The notes below the pieces were generated by a model. It was not told where the DNA came from, did no database searches, and saw only the letters and a list, made by a program, of their open reading frames with translations. Below, in pieces: positions 53,665 to 64,000 of a DNA stretch of 64,000 nucleotides. A program made the position numbers and the translations under genes. Origin of the DNA: Hexactinellida sp. DTS-2022 (Eukaryota; Porifera; Hexactinellida); assembly GCA_028753945.1 (NCBI GenBank), contig JAPNXP010000003.1:5456001-5520000 (forward strand), given 5' to 3'. Within the stretch, counting starts at the first letter, position 1. Every line of letters starts with the position of its first letter.

Positions 53665-55323
53665 ATGGTGCAATTAAAGGAAAATATTAATAACTACCTT
53701 CAAGATGTGAACATAATAACTGCCCCAGCTTATGAGCTTGGAAGAGGAACATTTGGCGTTGTGTACAAAGCAAAATGGTTAGGTGCAAACGTAGCCGTTA
53801 AGAATCTACACACGCATTTATTTTCACAACAACCTGAACGAGTTTGGAAAAAAATTGTTCGTGATTTCGAGAATGAATACAAATTCCTTGCCAACCTCCG
53901 ACATCCGAATATTGTGCAATATTTCGGTCTCACGAAACAGAATGAAGCGATTGGAATTGTCACTGAGCTCGCTTGGGGAAGTCTCTTAAAGAGAAATTAC
54001 ATGAAACCTCGACTGACTCTCAGACACATTGTCGATTGCGCTATTCAGTTGGGAGCTGGTCTCAGATACCTCCACGAACAGAATCCGCCGATTATTCACA
54101 GAGATTTCGCGTCGAAAAACATCCTTCTAGGATTCGACGGTCAGGCAAAAATCGCTGATTTGGGCGTAGCAACTCTGGTCACTCCTCACACCACACACAT
54201 GACACAGTCCCCTGGCACCGAACCGTACATCGCCCCAGAGTGCAGAATACACAAAACCTACAGCGAAAAAATCGACATTTTCTCATACGCGGTTACCATT
54301 TTAGAACTCTGCACAAACCAAGTCCCCAAACCGAAGAACATGTTCCACTGCTCCGAGGATCCCAACACGGGAATCCGGAGCATCACGCAAGTGCCAGAAA
54401 TAACCCGGAGGGAAAGCGACCTCAGGATAATCGGTTCTTCTCACTGTCTCTACAGCATAATATTGGAAGGAATAAAAGATGACCCAGATTCCCGACCCTC
54501 TGCACACCAAATGCTCACTCTATTAAACAAAATAAAGTCTATCCCTGATTACACTTCTTGTCCGAAAGAAGGAATACTCGACGGGATCCATTTGAACCGC
54601 GAGAAGAATCTCCAGCAACAGATCCACAACAAAGAGGTGGAAGTGGTACACATGATGCAGCAGCTCGAACAAGCGAAAAAAGAATTAGAAAATTTAAAGA
54701 CTACTACATACGTTGTGAAAGATACAACTGGTCCTTATAGGAATGTGCAACGTCCCAGTTTGCCTTCGGTTGATCACAACAGAATGCATCAACAGCGAAC
54801 AGATTTAACGCAACCGATAGAATCTACATCTCCAAATGAAAGAAAATTACAAAGACCAAAAGACTTGCAAATACAGAAAAATAATAATAACCTTGTGATC
54901 CGAGGGAAAAAGTTAAACGAAATTTCCAACAAAGATCCTTACCCTAAGGCATCTCCCACTCGCATGGATATTTCAAAACAAATTGCAAGCACCAATCAAT
55001 TGGAAATACAAAGGCAACAACAAATACAAAAAATGGCACAACTACAACAAGCGCAACATTTGTTAAAGCCACAAACACCTCTACTAAGCATTCAATCTAT
55101 AAACCAACAACTGAATCCAATTTTTCCAGCGCTTGAACAGAGAATACCCGTCTACTACATTCCAAGCAGACAATTAACAAACGAAACCATGGATATCAAC
55201 AAAATGTATTTAGTTCCAAATCCATACGACATGATCCCCAGGGGTCCGCATCCAAATATAGAAGTTTATCCAGTGACTGAAAACACAACAGCCAACTCTT
55301 CGTCATTCACTCGGAGTTGTTAG
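53665..55323 (+). CDS. TKL-type protein kinase with coiled-coil, Gln-rich tail
   Basis: Single-exon gene of 552 aa. Kinase domain at about 22-290: glycine loop GRGTFG (26-31), VAVK with Lys46, alpha-C Glu near 71, HRDFASKN catalytic loop (145-152), DLG instead of DFG (165-167), GTEPYIAPE ending with APE (190-192), and DPDSRPSAHQML. The loop HRDFASKN and overall pattern place it among tyrosine-kinase-like (TKL/RIPK-like) or invertebrate orphan kinases rather than true receptor tyrosine kinases. Residues about 311-345 form a coiled coil (LQQQIHNKEVEVVHMMQQL), followed by a low-complexity Gln/Pro-rich tail. No signal peptide or membrane segment, so cytosolic. The Lys, HRD and metal Asp are all present, so it is probably active. 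Intronless state suggests either a retrocopy-derived family or normal structure for this clade. Confidence 0.88.
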   Translation: MVQLKENINNYLQDVNIITAPAYELGRGTFGVVYKAKWLGANVAVKNLHTHLFSQQPERVWKKIVRDFENEYKFLANLRHPNIVQYFGLTKQNEAIGIVTELAWGSLLKRNYMKPRLTLRHIVDCAIQLGAGLRYLHEQNPPIIHRDFASKNILLGFDGQAKIADLGVATLVTPHTTHMTQSPGTEPYIAPECRIHKTYSEKIDIFSYAVTILELCTNQVPKPKNMFHCSEDPNTGIRSITQVPEITRRESDLRIIGSSHCLYSIILEGIKDDPDSRPSAHQMLTLLNKIKSIPDYTSCPKEGILDGIHLNREKNLQQQIHNKEVEVVHMMQQLEQAKKELENLKTTTYVVKDTTGPYRNVQRPSLPSVDHNRMHQQRTDLTQPIESTSPNERKLQRPKDLQIQKNNNNLVIRGKKLNEISNKDPYPKASPTRMDISKQIASTNQLEIQRQQQIQKMAQLQQAQHLLKPQTPLLSIQSINQQLNPIFPALEQRIPVYYIPSRQLTNETMDINKMYLVPNPYDMIPRGPHPNIEVYPVTENTTANSSSFTRSC

Positions 55324-56314
55324 TGCCAATCTGTTTAAGTTATATTGTATATATCGATTTAAATCACTGATTTGTTGTATTCAGATTTTTAACAATATAG
55401 AAAATAATAATATATTTTAACTCTGATTCAGTATAGCACAAATAATATGTAGAAATCGTATTAAGTTACTATTAACTAATCGATTCTATTTGAAGAAGGA
55501 AGCTACTATCATTTTAATGCCACTTCTAGGTTCTAAGGAACCTAGTTTATTTGGTTAGAAATTCAATTGTTTGCAGAATAGAAATTAAATCCGTGTGGAT
55601 GAAATATACAGATTCCTGATAACCGGAGTTATCTGGCAGTTATAATCTGAAATGAAGCTGTGTAGACAATTATGTACGGATTGAATTTGATAAGGCAACT
55701 CTTGGTAAGTTAACTTGTGAGAACTTACATCATTATGGAACTAATACCAGAACTAGAAGTATGTAAAACAGTTTCGTTCTATTTAGCATATAAATGATAT
55801 AACTATGACAGTGTTATAGATACTATACTACGTCATTAAAATTCATCTATTACGTCCAGAAAAGTACGAAATTAAATAATTAAACAAACACGTTTAATAA
55901 GGTAAATTCACCTAAATTGTATTATGTATACGATCTAATTTGATGAACTCATTTGATAACGAAAGCCTTATAATAAGAGTCTTATTACTAATTTCAATTT
56001 CTACAACTTATCCAAAAATATACCCCCCAATATAACCCTGATTATATTTCCCTATTATGCAAAGGTAGCATCATGGTAACGCACAATTTATTCTATAATT
56101 AGACAAATATAATAGCGATTATCAAATGTTTTTTAGTGACCTACAATTAACTAATCATTCTTTATAATTAGTAACCAATTTTATTCGGTAAAACTAATTA
56201 TATATTTATTACATTGAAATAAATCAATTCAAGACCAAAATAATATCCTGTCTATTATTACACGTGTTTAACCATAATGTATTAATATTCCAATAATATA
56301 AAGCCCTTATAATA
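55324..56314. other. intergenic region after the kinase gene
   Basis: AT-rich 3' flank. No gene or repeat recognised. Confidence 0.4.
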
Positions 56315-56475
56315 CAATGAACTCTCGTTATAACGAAGTGCTTGGGACCTGTAAATTCCTTCGTTATATTGTATCCGGATATTCGTTATAAGCGGATAAT
56401 AATTAATGCATTTAATGCTCTGGTGGAAAATCTCCATTTCATTATATCCGAACTGGTTATAACGGGAGTTCACTG
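56315..56475. mobile_element. pogo-like MITE, family B
   Basis: Starts CAATGAACTCTCGTTATAAC and ends GTTATAACGGGAGTTCACTG, TA-flanked. Confidence 0.65.
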
Positions 56476-58942
56476 TATTCCCAAATTTATTCAGACAATC
56501 AAGTAAAATCAGTGGAACACCTGCACTCAGGAATATTATTTATTACTAACCACTATCGAATATTACAAGGCGCTATCTAAATAGATTGTATGTTATTATA
56601 CTCATGATACCGTACATATTCGTGAAGGGTCCATTTACAATCCACTACCTGGCGAATAACAAGATAGTACCACATTTACAGGAAGTCAAAGTTCAAATAT
56701 TACCAATCCATAATGGAGACAAAAGAACATATGAACCTAATTAATTAGTTTGTTATCAAATTAGCGAATTTAGCACCAGTGTATAACGTAGTGAAACTGA
56801 ACTAATAAGTATATTCTGATGCTATAAATCAATGATTAGTTCTAAATGTGGGTTCCATAATGCTGTATTATAAAATTAAGCGATAAAATGTTAGTAGCCA
56901 TGATCAGCTGCAGTGAAGAACTAACGAATTTCTTCAGTAATAATTTAGCCGAATGATCACCAAGTTCTATACATACGTACGGTATTAGCTAGTAGATATT
57001 GCAACTAATTTGAGTTAATTAAGTTCCGAGAAATACAATGCATAGTGAAATCAGAACAATGTGTGAATTAATCTAAGATATATCACAGCAATTTAATTCA
57101 AATAATATATTGCAAAAATGCTATTACGTACTTATATAGGAATATTTAATTACTTAATACAGTAATTCTATAACTAGTAAAACGATAGGTAAATATATCT
57201 AAAACCAAATAAGGAATTTCATTTCATGCTCCGAAATGTAAGAATTAAATTGCTTTCTACAATTATACACCATTCTAGCTCGAGATCTATTACGTCGAAC
57301 TTTTGAGTACAAAATACGTTCATATTTAAGCAAAATTGTTGGAGAAGAACTGAGTGGCATGGCACACAGATCTCTGGTTTATCATAATATATTAAATATT
57401 AAGTGTAATCAGTAAATGCAACCCACTATTCTAACGATCACATGATGAAATGTAATTAAAATAATTGTAAGTACTTATTACCAGGTGGGAAGCATTCCTA
57501 AACGCCTTACTGTTGCTAACTTAAAATCCTATAGGATAATTACCACTTGTTATAATACTTATCACTGACGTTAGTTTGGAATATAATTACACTGTTATCC
57601 AGGTGGTAGCATGCATACAAATAATCATTTTTCTATAAACCTTAAAACTCTTAATATCAAGTCAATGGTATATAGTATGTTATGTGATTTTAGGTCATTG
57701 ATACTAAATATTTAACAATGCAATATGTGGTGATTTTACACACTAATTTAATTATAATTATTGCATAGTAGTTACTAGTTATATTATTATGGTGGGGCGT
57801 TGGATTGTAGAATTCCAATTAACAGTTCTTGTCAATAGTGTGGTTATTAGAAAACCATACAACTGTATTTTCATTTGCTTAGTTACAAAGGCTGTAGTTA
57901 AGAATTTGACAGTTATAATAGTGGTTAGAGGTGAAAGTTAATATTAAGAATCCTGAAATCCTGTGAATTATTAGGAAGTTATATAACATTTCCTTATATC
58001 CTAGTTACTATACTCACACAAAGATATTTCAAATGTGTCTATGTAATCTAATTTAATTCCAAATACTGATGTGATATATGATAATGTGTTTCAAACAATT
58101 TTACTAATACTTGATAGGAAATTAGGAATGCTTCATATATCATATATCATATACATACGTATAGATAGTATTATTACGACTTGTGTTTCCTCTAAATGTA
58201 CACAAAATATAATTAAAATTACGTAGTTTACTCAATTTCTAATCATATGAAGGTGTCATCATGTATTTCATTATAACATTCAACAACAGTGGAAAGTTAC
58301 AAGTATTTGGTTTGAAAATTTCACTTCCAAATAATTCGTGTTTCCATGATTCATTAGTTAATTAAGGTCACAATGAAATATTCTAATTAACTTGAAAGCA
58401 ATTAAAGTTATGACTAATTACAATACTAAATAAAGTACAGCCAACTTTCAAGGATTACTCATTAAATGATAATTTTGAAAGTGATAGAAAATAATAGGAA
58501 TTTACTGATCTAGTTTATTATGTAATACTTAATTATATTGATTTATTAAGATTTATGATGTGTACTCCAAAGTACGGTAAAATGTAGATTATATTTTGCA
58601 TAATAATTAATAAGGCCTGTGACATCTCATTTAGATTCCTGGAAATTGAATGATAATTCTAACTGAATAAATATGTTGTGCGGTCTAACTAATAATTATG
58701 TAATTGAGCTTAGTATCCAATTAATTTCAATTGTAATGCAAATACACAGGTTTAAAAAATTCGCATAGACATAATACAAACGATCCTCTTAGGTTTACAT
58801 AATTTAAAACCTATAAAATTATATGCCAAAGTTAGAATTAATAATATGCTGTATATGAAAAATCGTTTCACTGGTGCCAAAATTAACCAATTAAACCAAT
58901 ATTATATAATTTATATTCATAAATAGTTATATAACCACAATA
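56476..58942. other. AT-rich gene-poor stretch
   Basis: About 2.5 kb with no ORF worth noting and no clear repeat. Confidence 0.4.
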
Positions 58943-59051
58943 TAGTAACTCTCGTTATAACGAAATCGGATATACCGAAATACCTGCTTATAACGAACTT
59001 CACTTAGTATATTGAAGTAAACCAAGGGTCCCTTTTAATTTCGTTATAACA
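58943..59051. mobile_element. family B MITE, truncated
   Basis: Left end TAGTAACTCTCGTTATAACG and interior ACCGAAATACCTGCTTATAAC, ending TTTCGTTATAAC without the terminal ACTG. Confidence 0.45.
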
Positions 59052-59246
59052 CTATACAAAATTAGAAAAGTTAATTTCAACTTCCGTATAGAAGAAGAAC
59101 AGCTATTACCAAAATAATAAATAGCTTAATTGAAAATGATTTTATTTCCTGTTTTATTGAAAGTGGGTTGAACTATTAAAAGAACAATAAATAATGAATT
59201 CTGAGATCTGTATAGTTTTCATATACTCAACTTCCTTTCTTATACG

Positions 59247-59586
59247 CAGTGGCGGCGCGAGGGGGGGGCGCGGGGGGGCGGCCGCCCCCCCTGGCTTTTG
59301 ATCCGCCCCCCCTGTGGGGGGGCGGGAACTCGCTTGTCTGTTATAGGAGTACTAAATGTTAATGCGGAAATGCTAAATGTCCTGGACAGGGAGTTCATAA
59401 TTAGCCGTTTTGCACCACCGTACACTATTATAGGACAGATTATTTAACCAAGTTTGTCATTAAAAATATCGATTTTGGTTTGAATGTGAATTTTGGAATG
59501 TTTACAACTATTGGGTTTGCCCCTCCAGTGCATTGGTCGGCCCCCCTTTCGCCCCCCCCACTGGGGCTGTGCTGGCGCCGCCCCTG
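59247..59586. mobile_element. hAT-like element with perfect 8-bp target duplication
   Basis: Starts CAGTGGCGGCGC and ends GCGCCGCCCCTG. Flanked by identical octamers CTTATACG at 59239-59246 and 59587-59594. GC-rich ends with G and C runs, AT-rich middle, 340 bp, no transposase. Confidence 0.8.
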
Positions 59587-59596
59587 CTTATACGTA

Positions 59597-59903
59597 CAGT
59601 CGAAACCGGTTATTTCTAACACCGTTTTTTCCAACTAACTATTTATTCTAAGAATTTACTTATACACCGATCATCGGCGTTTGTATTAAAAAACCTGGCT
59701 AGTTTCTACCGATGGTGTTTTTTTATAAACATAAAAAACAATCGGTAGAAAGTAGCGAGGTTTTTAATACAAACGCCGATGATCGGTGGATAAGTAAACT
59801 CTTATTCTAAATGGTTAATTTACAATCTGTTTATTCTAACTATCGGATTTTTCTTACTTTATTTCCGTGCAAAGAATTAGTTAGAAAAATCCGGCTTTGA
59901 GTG
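59597..59903. mobile_element. pogo-like MITE, family K, interrupted by a foldback element
   Basis: Starts CAGTCGAAACCGGTTATTTC and ends AAATCCGGCTTTGAGTG, between TA dinucleotides. It holds the foldback copy at 59652-59801. Its left TA abuts the hAT target duplication. Confidence 0.6.
59652..59801. mobile_element. foldback (Mutator-like) MITE, copy 3, nested
   Basis: 150 bp, same arms as the copies at 41264 and 53107. Perfect 9-bp target duplication TTATTCTAA at 59643-59651 and 59802-59810. Inserted into family K. Confidence 0.8.
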
Positions 59904-60019
59904 TATTTGATGCAACTATTTGTGAAACCAACAATCTAGAATCTGGTAATTAGATAATGAATAAAGATAACAAGTCTGTACATCCTCAATTAAATATTTG
60001 GGTTTTGGTTAATTGATAG

Positions 60020-60081
60020 GTATATCGTCTAAATCAGCTCCGTTAATTAGTGGGCCAACGGTTGATCTGACTTTGCAAGAG
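60020..60081 (+). CDS. possible isolated exon
   Basis: 62 bp bounded by an AG and a GTTAGT donor, open in one frame (ISSKSAPLISGPTVDLTLQE) with less AT-biased codons than its surroundings. No partner exon with a matching phase was found nearby, so the call is weak. It could belong to a gene extending beyond the window. Confidence 0.2.
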
Positions 60082-60472
60082 GTTAGTTTAATTAATTAAC
60101 CTACACATTTTATCATCAGTTATCTTATGTATAGACAAGGAGACTAGAAAGAAAGTAGAACTGATTTCATTGCTTTTGGGAAATAATGCATTCTAGATTA
60201 GACATAGGTCTATAGTATTATATCAAATTACTGTTCAAGGCAATGTTTTAATTGAAGATTGTTATTGTTTAATTATTTAACTGTTTATCAATAATTTGAA
60301 CAGAAGATCATCAGATACCTTACACTGTCTGTCTTATTGTCTAACAGAGATTAAATAATATTATTCTCCTCGTATACTTTGTGATAGTATTGGTTTTACA
60401 AATCATCCAAATTGTTTTGAGAGTGATTATCATTGTATACCATAGTAACCATACTGTAATCTCTAATAATTA

Positions 60473-60650
60473 TAGTAGAATCTCGTTAGTACGAACACCA
60501 GGGGACCGTCAAAATGTGTTCGCCTTATCCGAAATCGTATTAACCGGTGTCATTTGTATTGAAAGCGAAAGTCTTTAAAAGGGACTGAAATAGTCTTCAT
60601 ACTAACCGCAATTTCGCATTAACCGAATTCTTACTAACGAGGTTTTACTG
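60473..60650. mobile_element. pogo-like MITE, family A
   Basis: Left end TAGTAGAATCTCGTTAGTAC, right end ACTAACGAGGTTTTACTG. Interior matches family A. Confidence 0.6.
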
Positions 60651-60783
60651 CACTGTAGTCCAACAATTGACAAGAAATGTTATGGTGAAACAACCTAAGT
60701 AAACTTTGTTTATTTTCAAAGTTGAATTATATAATTATCCCTCGCGTATTAACATGTATTATGTATTGCATACAAAGTAGGAG

Positions 60784-60834
60784 AGGGGGGGGGGACAAAT
60801 TTAATGCTGACCTTCGTAAAATCCCCCCCCCCCA
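60784..60834. repeat. G-run / C-run inverted pair
   Basis: A G tract of about ten bases and a C tract of about twelve bases enclose about 30 bp. Probably the remnant of an element like the hAT at 59247. Confidence 0.4.
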
Positions 60835-61383
60835 TTGTACGAATATCCATGGTACAACAGTGCATATTTTCATGCAACAGGGCTAATGAAATTGAAGGAT
60901 TCTATCGCATGACAGGAGAAATTTATTATTATACTGTCAAATATATCTTAGATGTCTCAATAATTTGGTTAATATACATTATTTACTAACAAGATATTTG
61001 CCTATAGATTGATTCTAGTTCGTTTCAGATTAATTAAATGTAAACTCCGATTAATTAAATTCGGCAAAAATATCACTGGACTTTCTAAGTACGTATAACA
61101 ATGATTAATTCATAACTCGTAATGGAGTACAATAGTATATTTACTGGTTTAAGTGTTCAACAGTTTCTATTTATGTTCGTTCAGGGAATAGCAAATCATT
61201 TTGGATACTAATGGATTATGAATCATAACAAGGACGGTCTTAATTCAAGTATTGAGAATTAGTAATTATTTCTGATAGCTTTTAATTTAATGCGTTATAG
61301 CAGTTTTATCGTTTTTGATTTAATTGATTATTAATTGTTGATATATATGGAGTTTTTAACATTTTGGAATTTAGAATAAAATA

Positions 61384-61584
61384 CAGTCAGGTCTGCTTAT
61401 TATTATGAACAATTTTTCGTCTGCTTAATTGAACATCTCTTTATTATGAACAAGCCCTATGGCCCCAAATTAACAACTTACATAGGGTTTGTATTAAGTT
61501 GAATTCGCTTATTATAAAGTCTCTCTATTATATTATGAACACAATTTTTGGTCCTTGAACGTTCATAATAAAAGAACTTGACCG
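61384..61584. mobile_element. pogo-like MITE, family C
   Basis: Starts CAGTCAGGTCTGCTTATTAT and ends ATAAAAGAACTTGACCG then TA. Two short TATTAT expansions inside. Confidence 0.65.
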
Positions 61585-63482
61585 TAATAGTATTCCTTTC
61601 TACTGGCATTTTGTAGTACAACTAATTATATTATATCAAATTATCCGAGTTAGTATACTGAGAAAGTGTATAAGCTGCATAATACAATTTATTAATCACT
61701 CACACTATACATGTCACAGGTTATTGATATTAATAATAACTGACATTATAGTACAAAGGTCTAATATCATATTGCTTCCTAGTAGCAAGAACTTGTGCGA
61801 TGTGTCATGTGATTTAAATTATTCATTTAATTAATATGTAAACTAAACAAAAACATCACCATTTTATTAAACAGATAAAAATATTGTCTCTACTAGTAAA
61901 CGTGTTAACCTTGTGTTAAACTTTTATTTTGAGTAAAGTATTAAGGTTTAAAACACAATACTTTATTCAGAACTAATCTCCCCCCAAAGGAATACTTTGA
62001 ATAGCATTTTAAAGTGACTTTGTATTTTAAGTGATTCCTCTACCGAAATTCCTAGAAAGGTATTATATCAGTTATGTTACAACTTGTGTATACTACTCTC
62101 CAGTGCAGGACAACTGCATGACTAGTTTATTAAACTATTTCTTAATTTGGATATACATATCATTAAAATGTTACGAACTTACTACTGTACTCTATTAATT
62201 TAAAGTATAATTATAAGAGACACAAGACATTCAATTTTATTTATTGTTCTAATAAGAACTTGGATTGTATAGCACATTGTTGTTAAACTAAATTTAACTA
62301 ATCAGTTTCTGAAGAGGAAGTCTATTCATTTTGATACAATAAATTTTTTATATTATTTGCCCAATTGTATTAGCAAATTAGTCGTAGCATATGATTAGTA
62401 TTATAATTAGATCTATGACATATGTAGAGAATTAAAATGTCTTATAAACCTGGTGAATAGAATAAGGAAGGCTGATAATTACTCAATTAAACATTCATTA
62501 TAACTGAATTCTGGTAAAAAAATTTATTTCGAAGAGATACCATAAAGATAATTCGATATTTCTCTAATTTGCAATGTTCTCATTAATAAGAAAGCTGTAT
62601 ATCCTTTCAAATTAAGGTTAAAATAAAAGTGAAATGGAATTAACAAATTTAATTAGTGAAATAAATGTTTTAATTAATCATCGGAAACAAATGCATTAAG
62701 AACAAATCACATTAAACACTAATTAATTTAGTTAATAAAATGAAAGTGACCTAAGCAAACATAAGCGGATACGATGGGAATAAGAATTATATAGAAATTG
62801 CTTATTTACTGATTTGGTACAAAGGCCTGAGAAAATATTTTGATTCATCGTAATTTTATAATATCAAAAATATTGTCATAAATAGCTTTTTTTGAAAAAT
62901 AAGCAACTTTGCATACTTAATTTCGGAAAATTAGATTTGTTATGACAGTTTTATTTAAATATAATAAATGTAGACTAATGTATAATTCAAATAAAGTAGA
63001 TCCCATTTTTGTATAAAATCAGTCTAAAAGAGAAAGCTATACCTTTGTACACAGACTCAAATTTCAACATCGTATTTGTCTGAATAAGCACAGGGGCTTG
63101 TATTCAAGAATAGTTAACTTAATTAGTAGCTGTTTGTTAGCAGAATTCTATAACGAAAATTATTATAATCACTTAATGAGCTTATTCTGATAAATTTGCA
63201 ATAAGTTAACAAGATGCTTATGTGTAAATACAGTATACGTATACGAAGTTACGAACGTCAATACCTACAACATACTTTATACATTTACGTACAAGTTTTA
63301 GCAAAACTGAACTAGAATGTATGTACTATTGAACCTAAATCAATTCGGGATTTCATCATAGATATTAACAGCTGTTACAGCCTAAACAAGAGTAGCTAAT
63401 AAAATACTGAATGCTACTCGTTAAAGAAATACATTTATTCAAAGAGATTGTGGATTTTGATTAACATTAGTACGTATGGATA
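61585..63482. other. AT-rich gene-poor stretch
   Basis: No ORF, RNA gene or definable repeat seen. Confidence 0.4.
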
Positions 63483-63638
63483 CAGTAGACTCGTTAATAC
63501 GAACACCAAAGGACCGTCGTAAAATTAGTATTTAATCGGAGTGACTTGCATGCATTTGTATAGGCTAGAGGAATTCAACTTTGTACTCCTTAATTAACCG
63601 ATATTTCTCCTTATCCGTTTTCGCATCAACAGAGTATG
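63483..63638. mobile_element. pogo-like MITE, family F, right end decayed
   Basis: Starts CAGTAGACTCGTTAATACG. Interior TTGCATGCATTTGTATAGGC. The right end is diverged. Confidence 0.5.
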
Positions 63639-64000
63639 TAAGAGCTTAATAGAATGCCACTCAAATTCAATACATCTGTAAATATTATTCTGAAGTATAC
63701 CTGTTTTAACGGTAACAAAAATTTTATATTATTGGAATAATAATAATTGTTTGCTGCTGCTGGTGTAGGTGTGAAATTATGAATCTTAACCTTATGCAAA
63801 TTTGCACCACATAATTAACTCCCTATAGCATTAGATATGTTCTAATAAATGATAAAAAAAGGAAATATACAATCTCCTTTTGCTAATTATAATATATATT
63901 ACATCATAGGATATGAAAACACCTAAATTGAATTGAATTATCTGTAATCACAAGTTTTTATGGGAAGAATTAACTGATTATGCTGTCAGAAATAACTTTA

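Noticed and set aside
60804-60989. ORF segment ANEIEGFYRMTGEIYY after an AG
   Set aside because: Phase does not fit the only candidate exon nearby (60020-60081), and the frame reads through a poly-C tract.
2600-63600. The recurring inverted-repeat elements considered as regulatory arrays or tRNA-like genes
   Set aside because: They have TA-flanked inverted ends, nested insertions and variable internal deletions, which is the behaviour of MITEs.
1-64000. tRNA, rRNA and CRISPR signals
   Set aside because: No cloverleaf with a GGTTCGAATC-type arm, no rRNA-like conserved blocks, and no regularly spaced direct repeats were seen.

Overview
Eukaryotic, AT-rich (roughly 30% GC) animal genomic DNA. 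The spliced genes use GT..AG introns and encode recognisable metazoan proteins: the PBAF subunit ARID2, a p50RhoGAP-type GAP, a syntaxin, a nocturnin-type phosphatase and a UBC12-like E2. Together with single-exon TRIM-like NHL and TKL kinase genes and a very heavy load of short inverted-repeat elements, this looks like an early-branching invertebrate. A demosponge is my best guess, but the species cannot be fixed from the sequence alone.

Layout. 0.7-2.1 kb: single-exon coiled-coil/NHL protein (-), with a hAT-like element next to its 5' end. 2.5-6 kb: decayed MITEs and a local multi-copy duplication. 6.05-7.0 kb: syntaxin (-). 9.28-22.33 kb: a 17-exon ARID2 gene (+), reconstructed exon by exon. 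All intron phases agree and it gives 1057 aa with ARID, armadillo-like, RFX and paired zinc-finger parts. 24.15-27.90 kb: a three-exon UBC12-like E2 (+) with a C-terminal membrane anchor. 29.53-31.38 kb: single-exon type-III membrane protein (-) with many tyrosine motifs. 35.73-51.45 kb: a 13-exon ARHGAP1-like gene (+) of 598 aa that adds an N-terminal SH3 domain to the usual CRAL-TRIO/RhoGAP pair. Nested antisense in its intron 11 (46.64-48.69 kb) is a two-exon gene fusing a YjjX/DUF84-type NTPase domain to a nocturnin-like EEP domain. 53.67-55.32 kb: single-exon TKL kinase with a coiled-coil, Gln-rich tail (+). 55.3-64 kb: no convincing gene, only transposon remnants.

Mobile DNA. Many short elements start CAGT and end ACTG between TA dinucleotides, as expected of pogo/Tigger (Tc1-mariner) MITEs. 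I separate about ten families (A to L below) by internal sequence. There is also a 150-bp foldback family with perfect 9-bp target duplications (Mutator-like), hAT-like elements with 8-bp duplications, and a 1-kb PIF/Harbinger-like element with a TAA duplication nested in a pogo MITE. Several MITEs lie within 10-60 bp of splice sites.

Themes. The genes form no operon or pathway cluster. They cover chromatin (ARID2), small-GTPase and tyrosine-linked signalling (RhoGAP, membrane adaptor, TKL kinase), membrane fusion (syntaxin) and ubiquitin-like conjugation (E2). The most notable items are the NTPase-EEP fusion, the tail-anchored UBC12-like E2, the SH3-BCH-RhoGAP architecture and a 92/95-identical inverted duplication inside ARID2 that covers the exon 2 splice acceptor.
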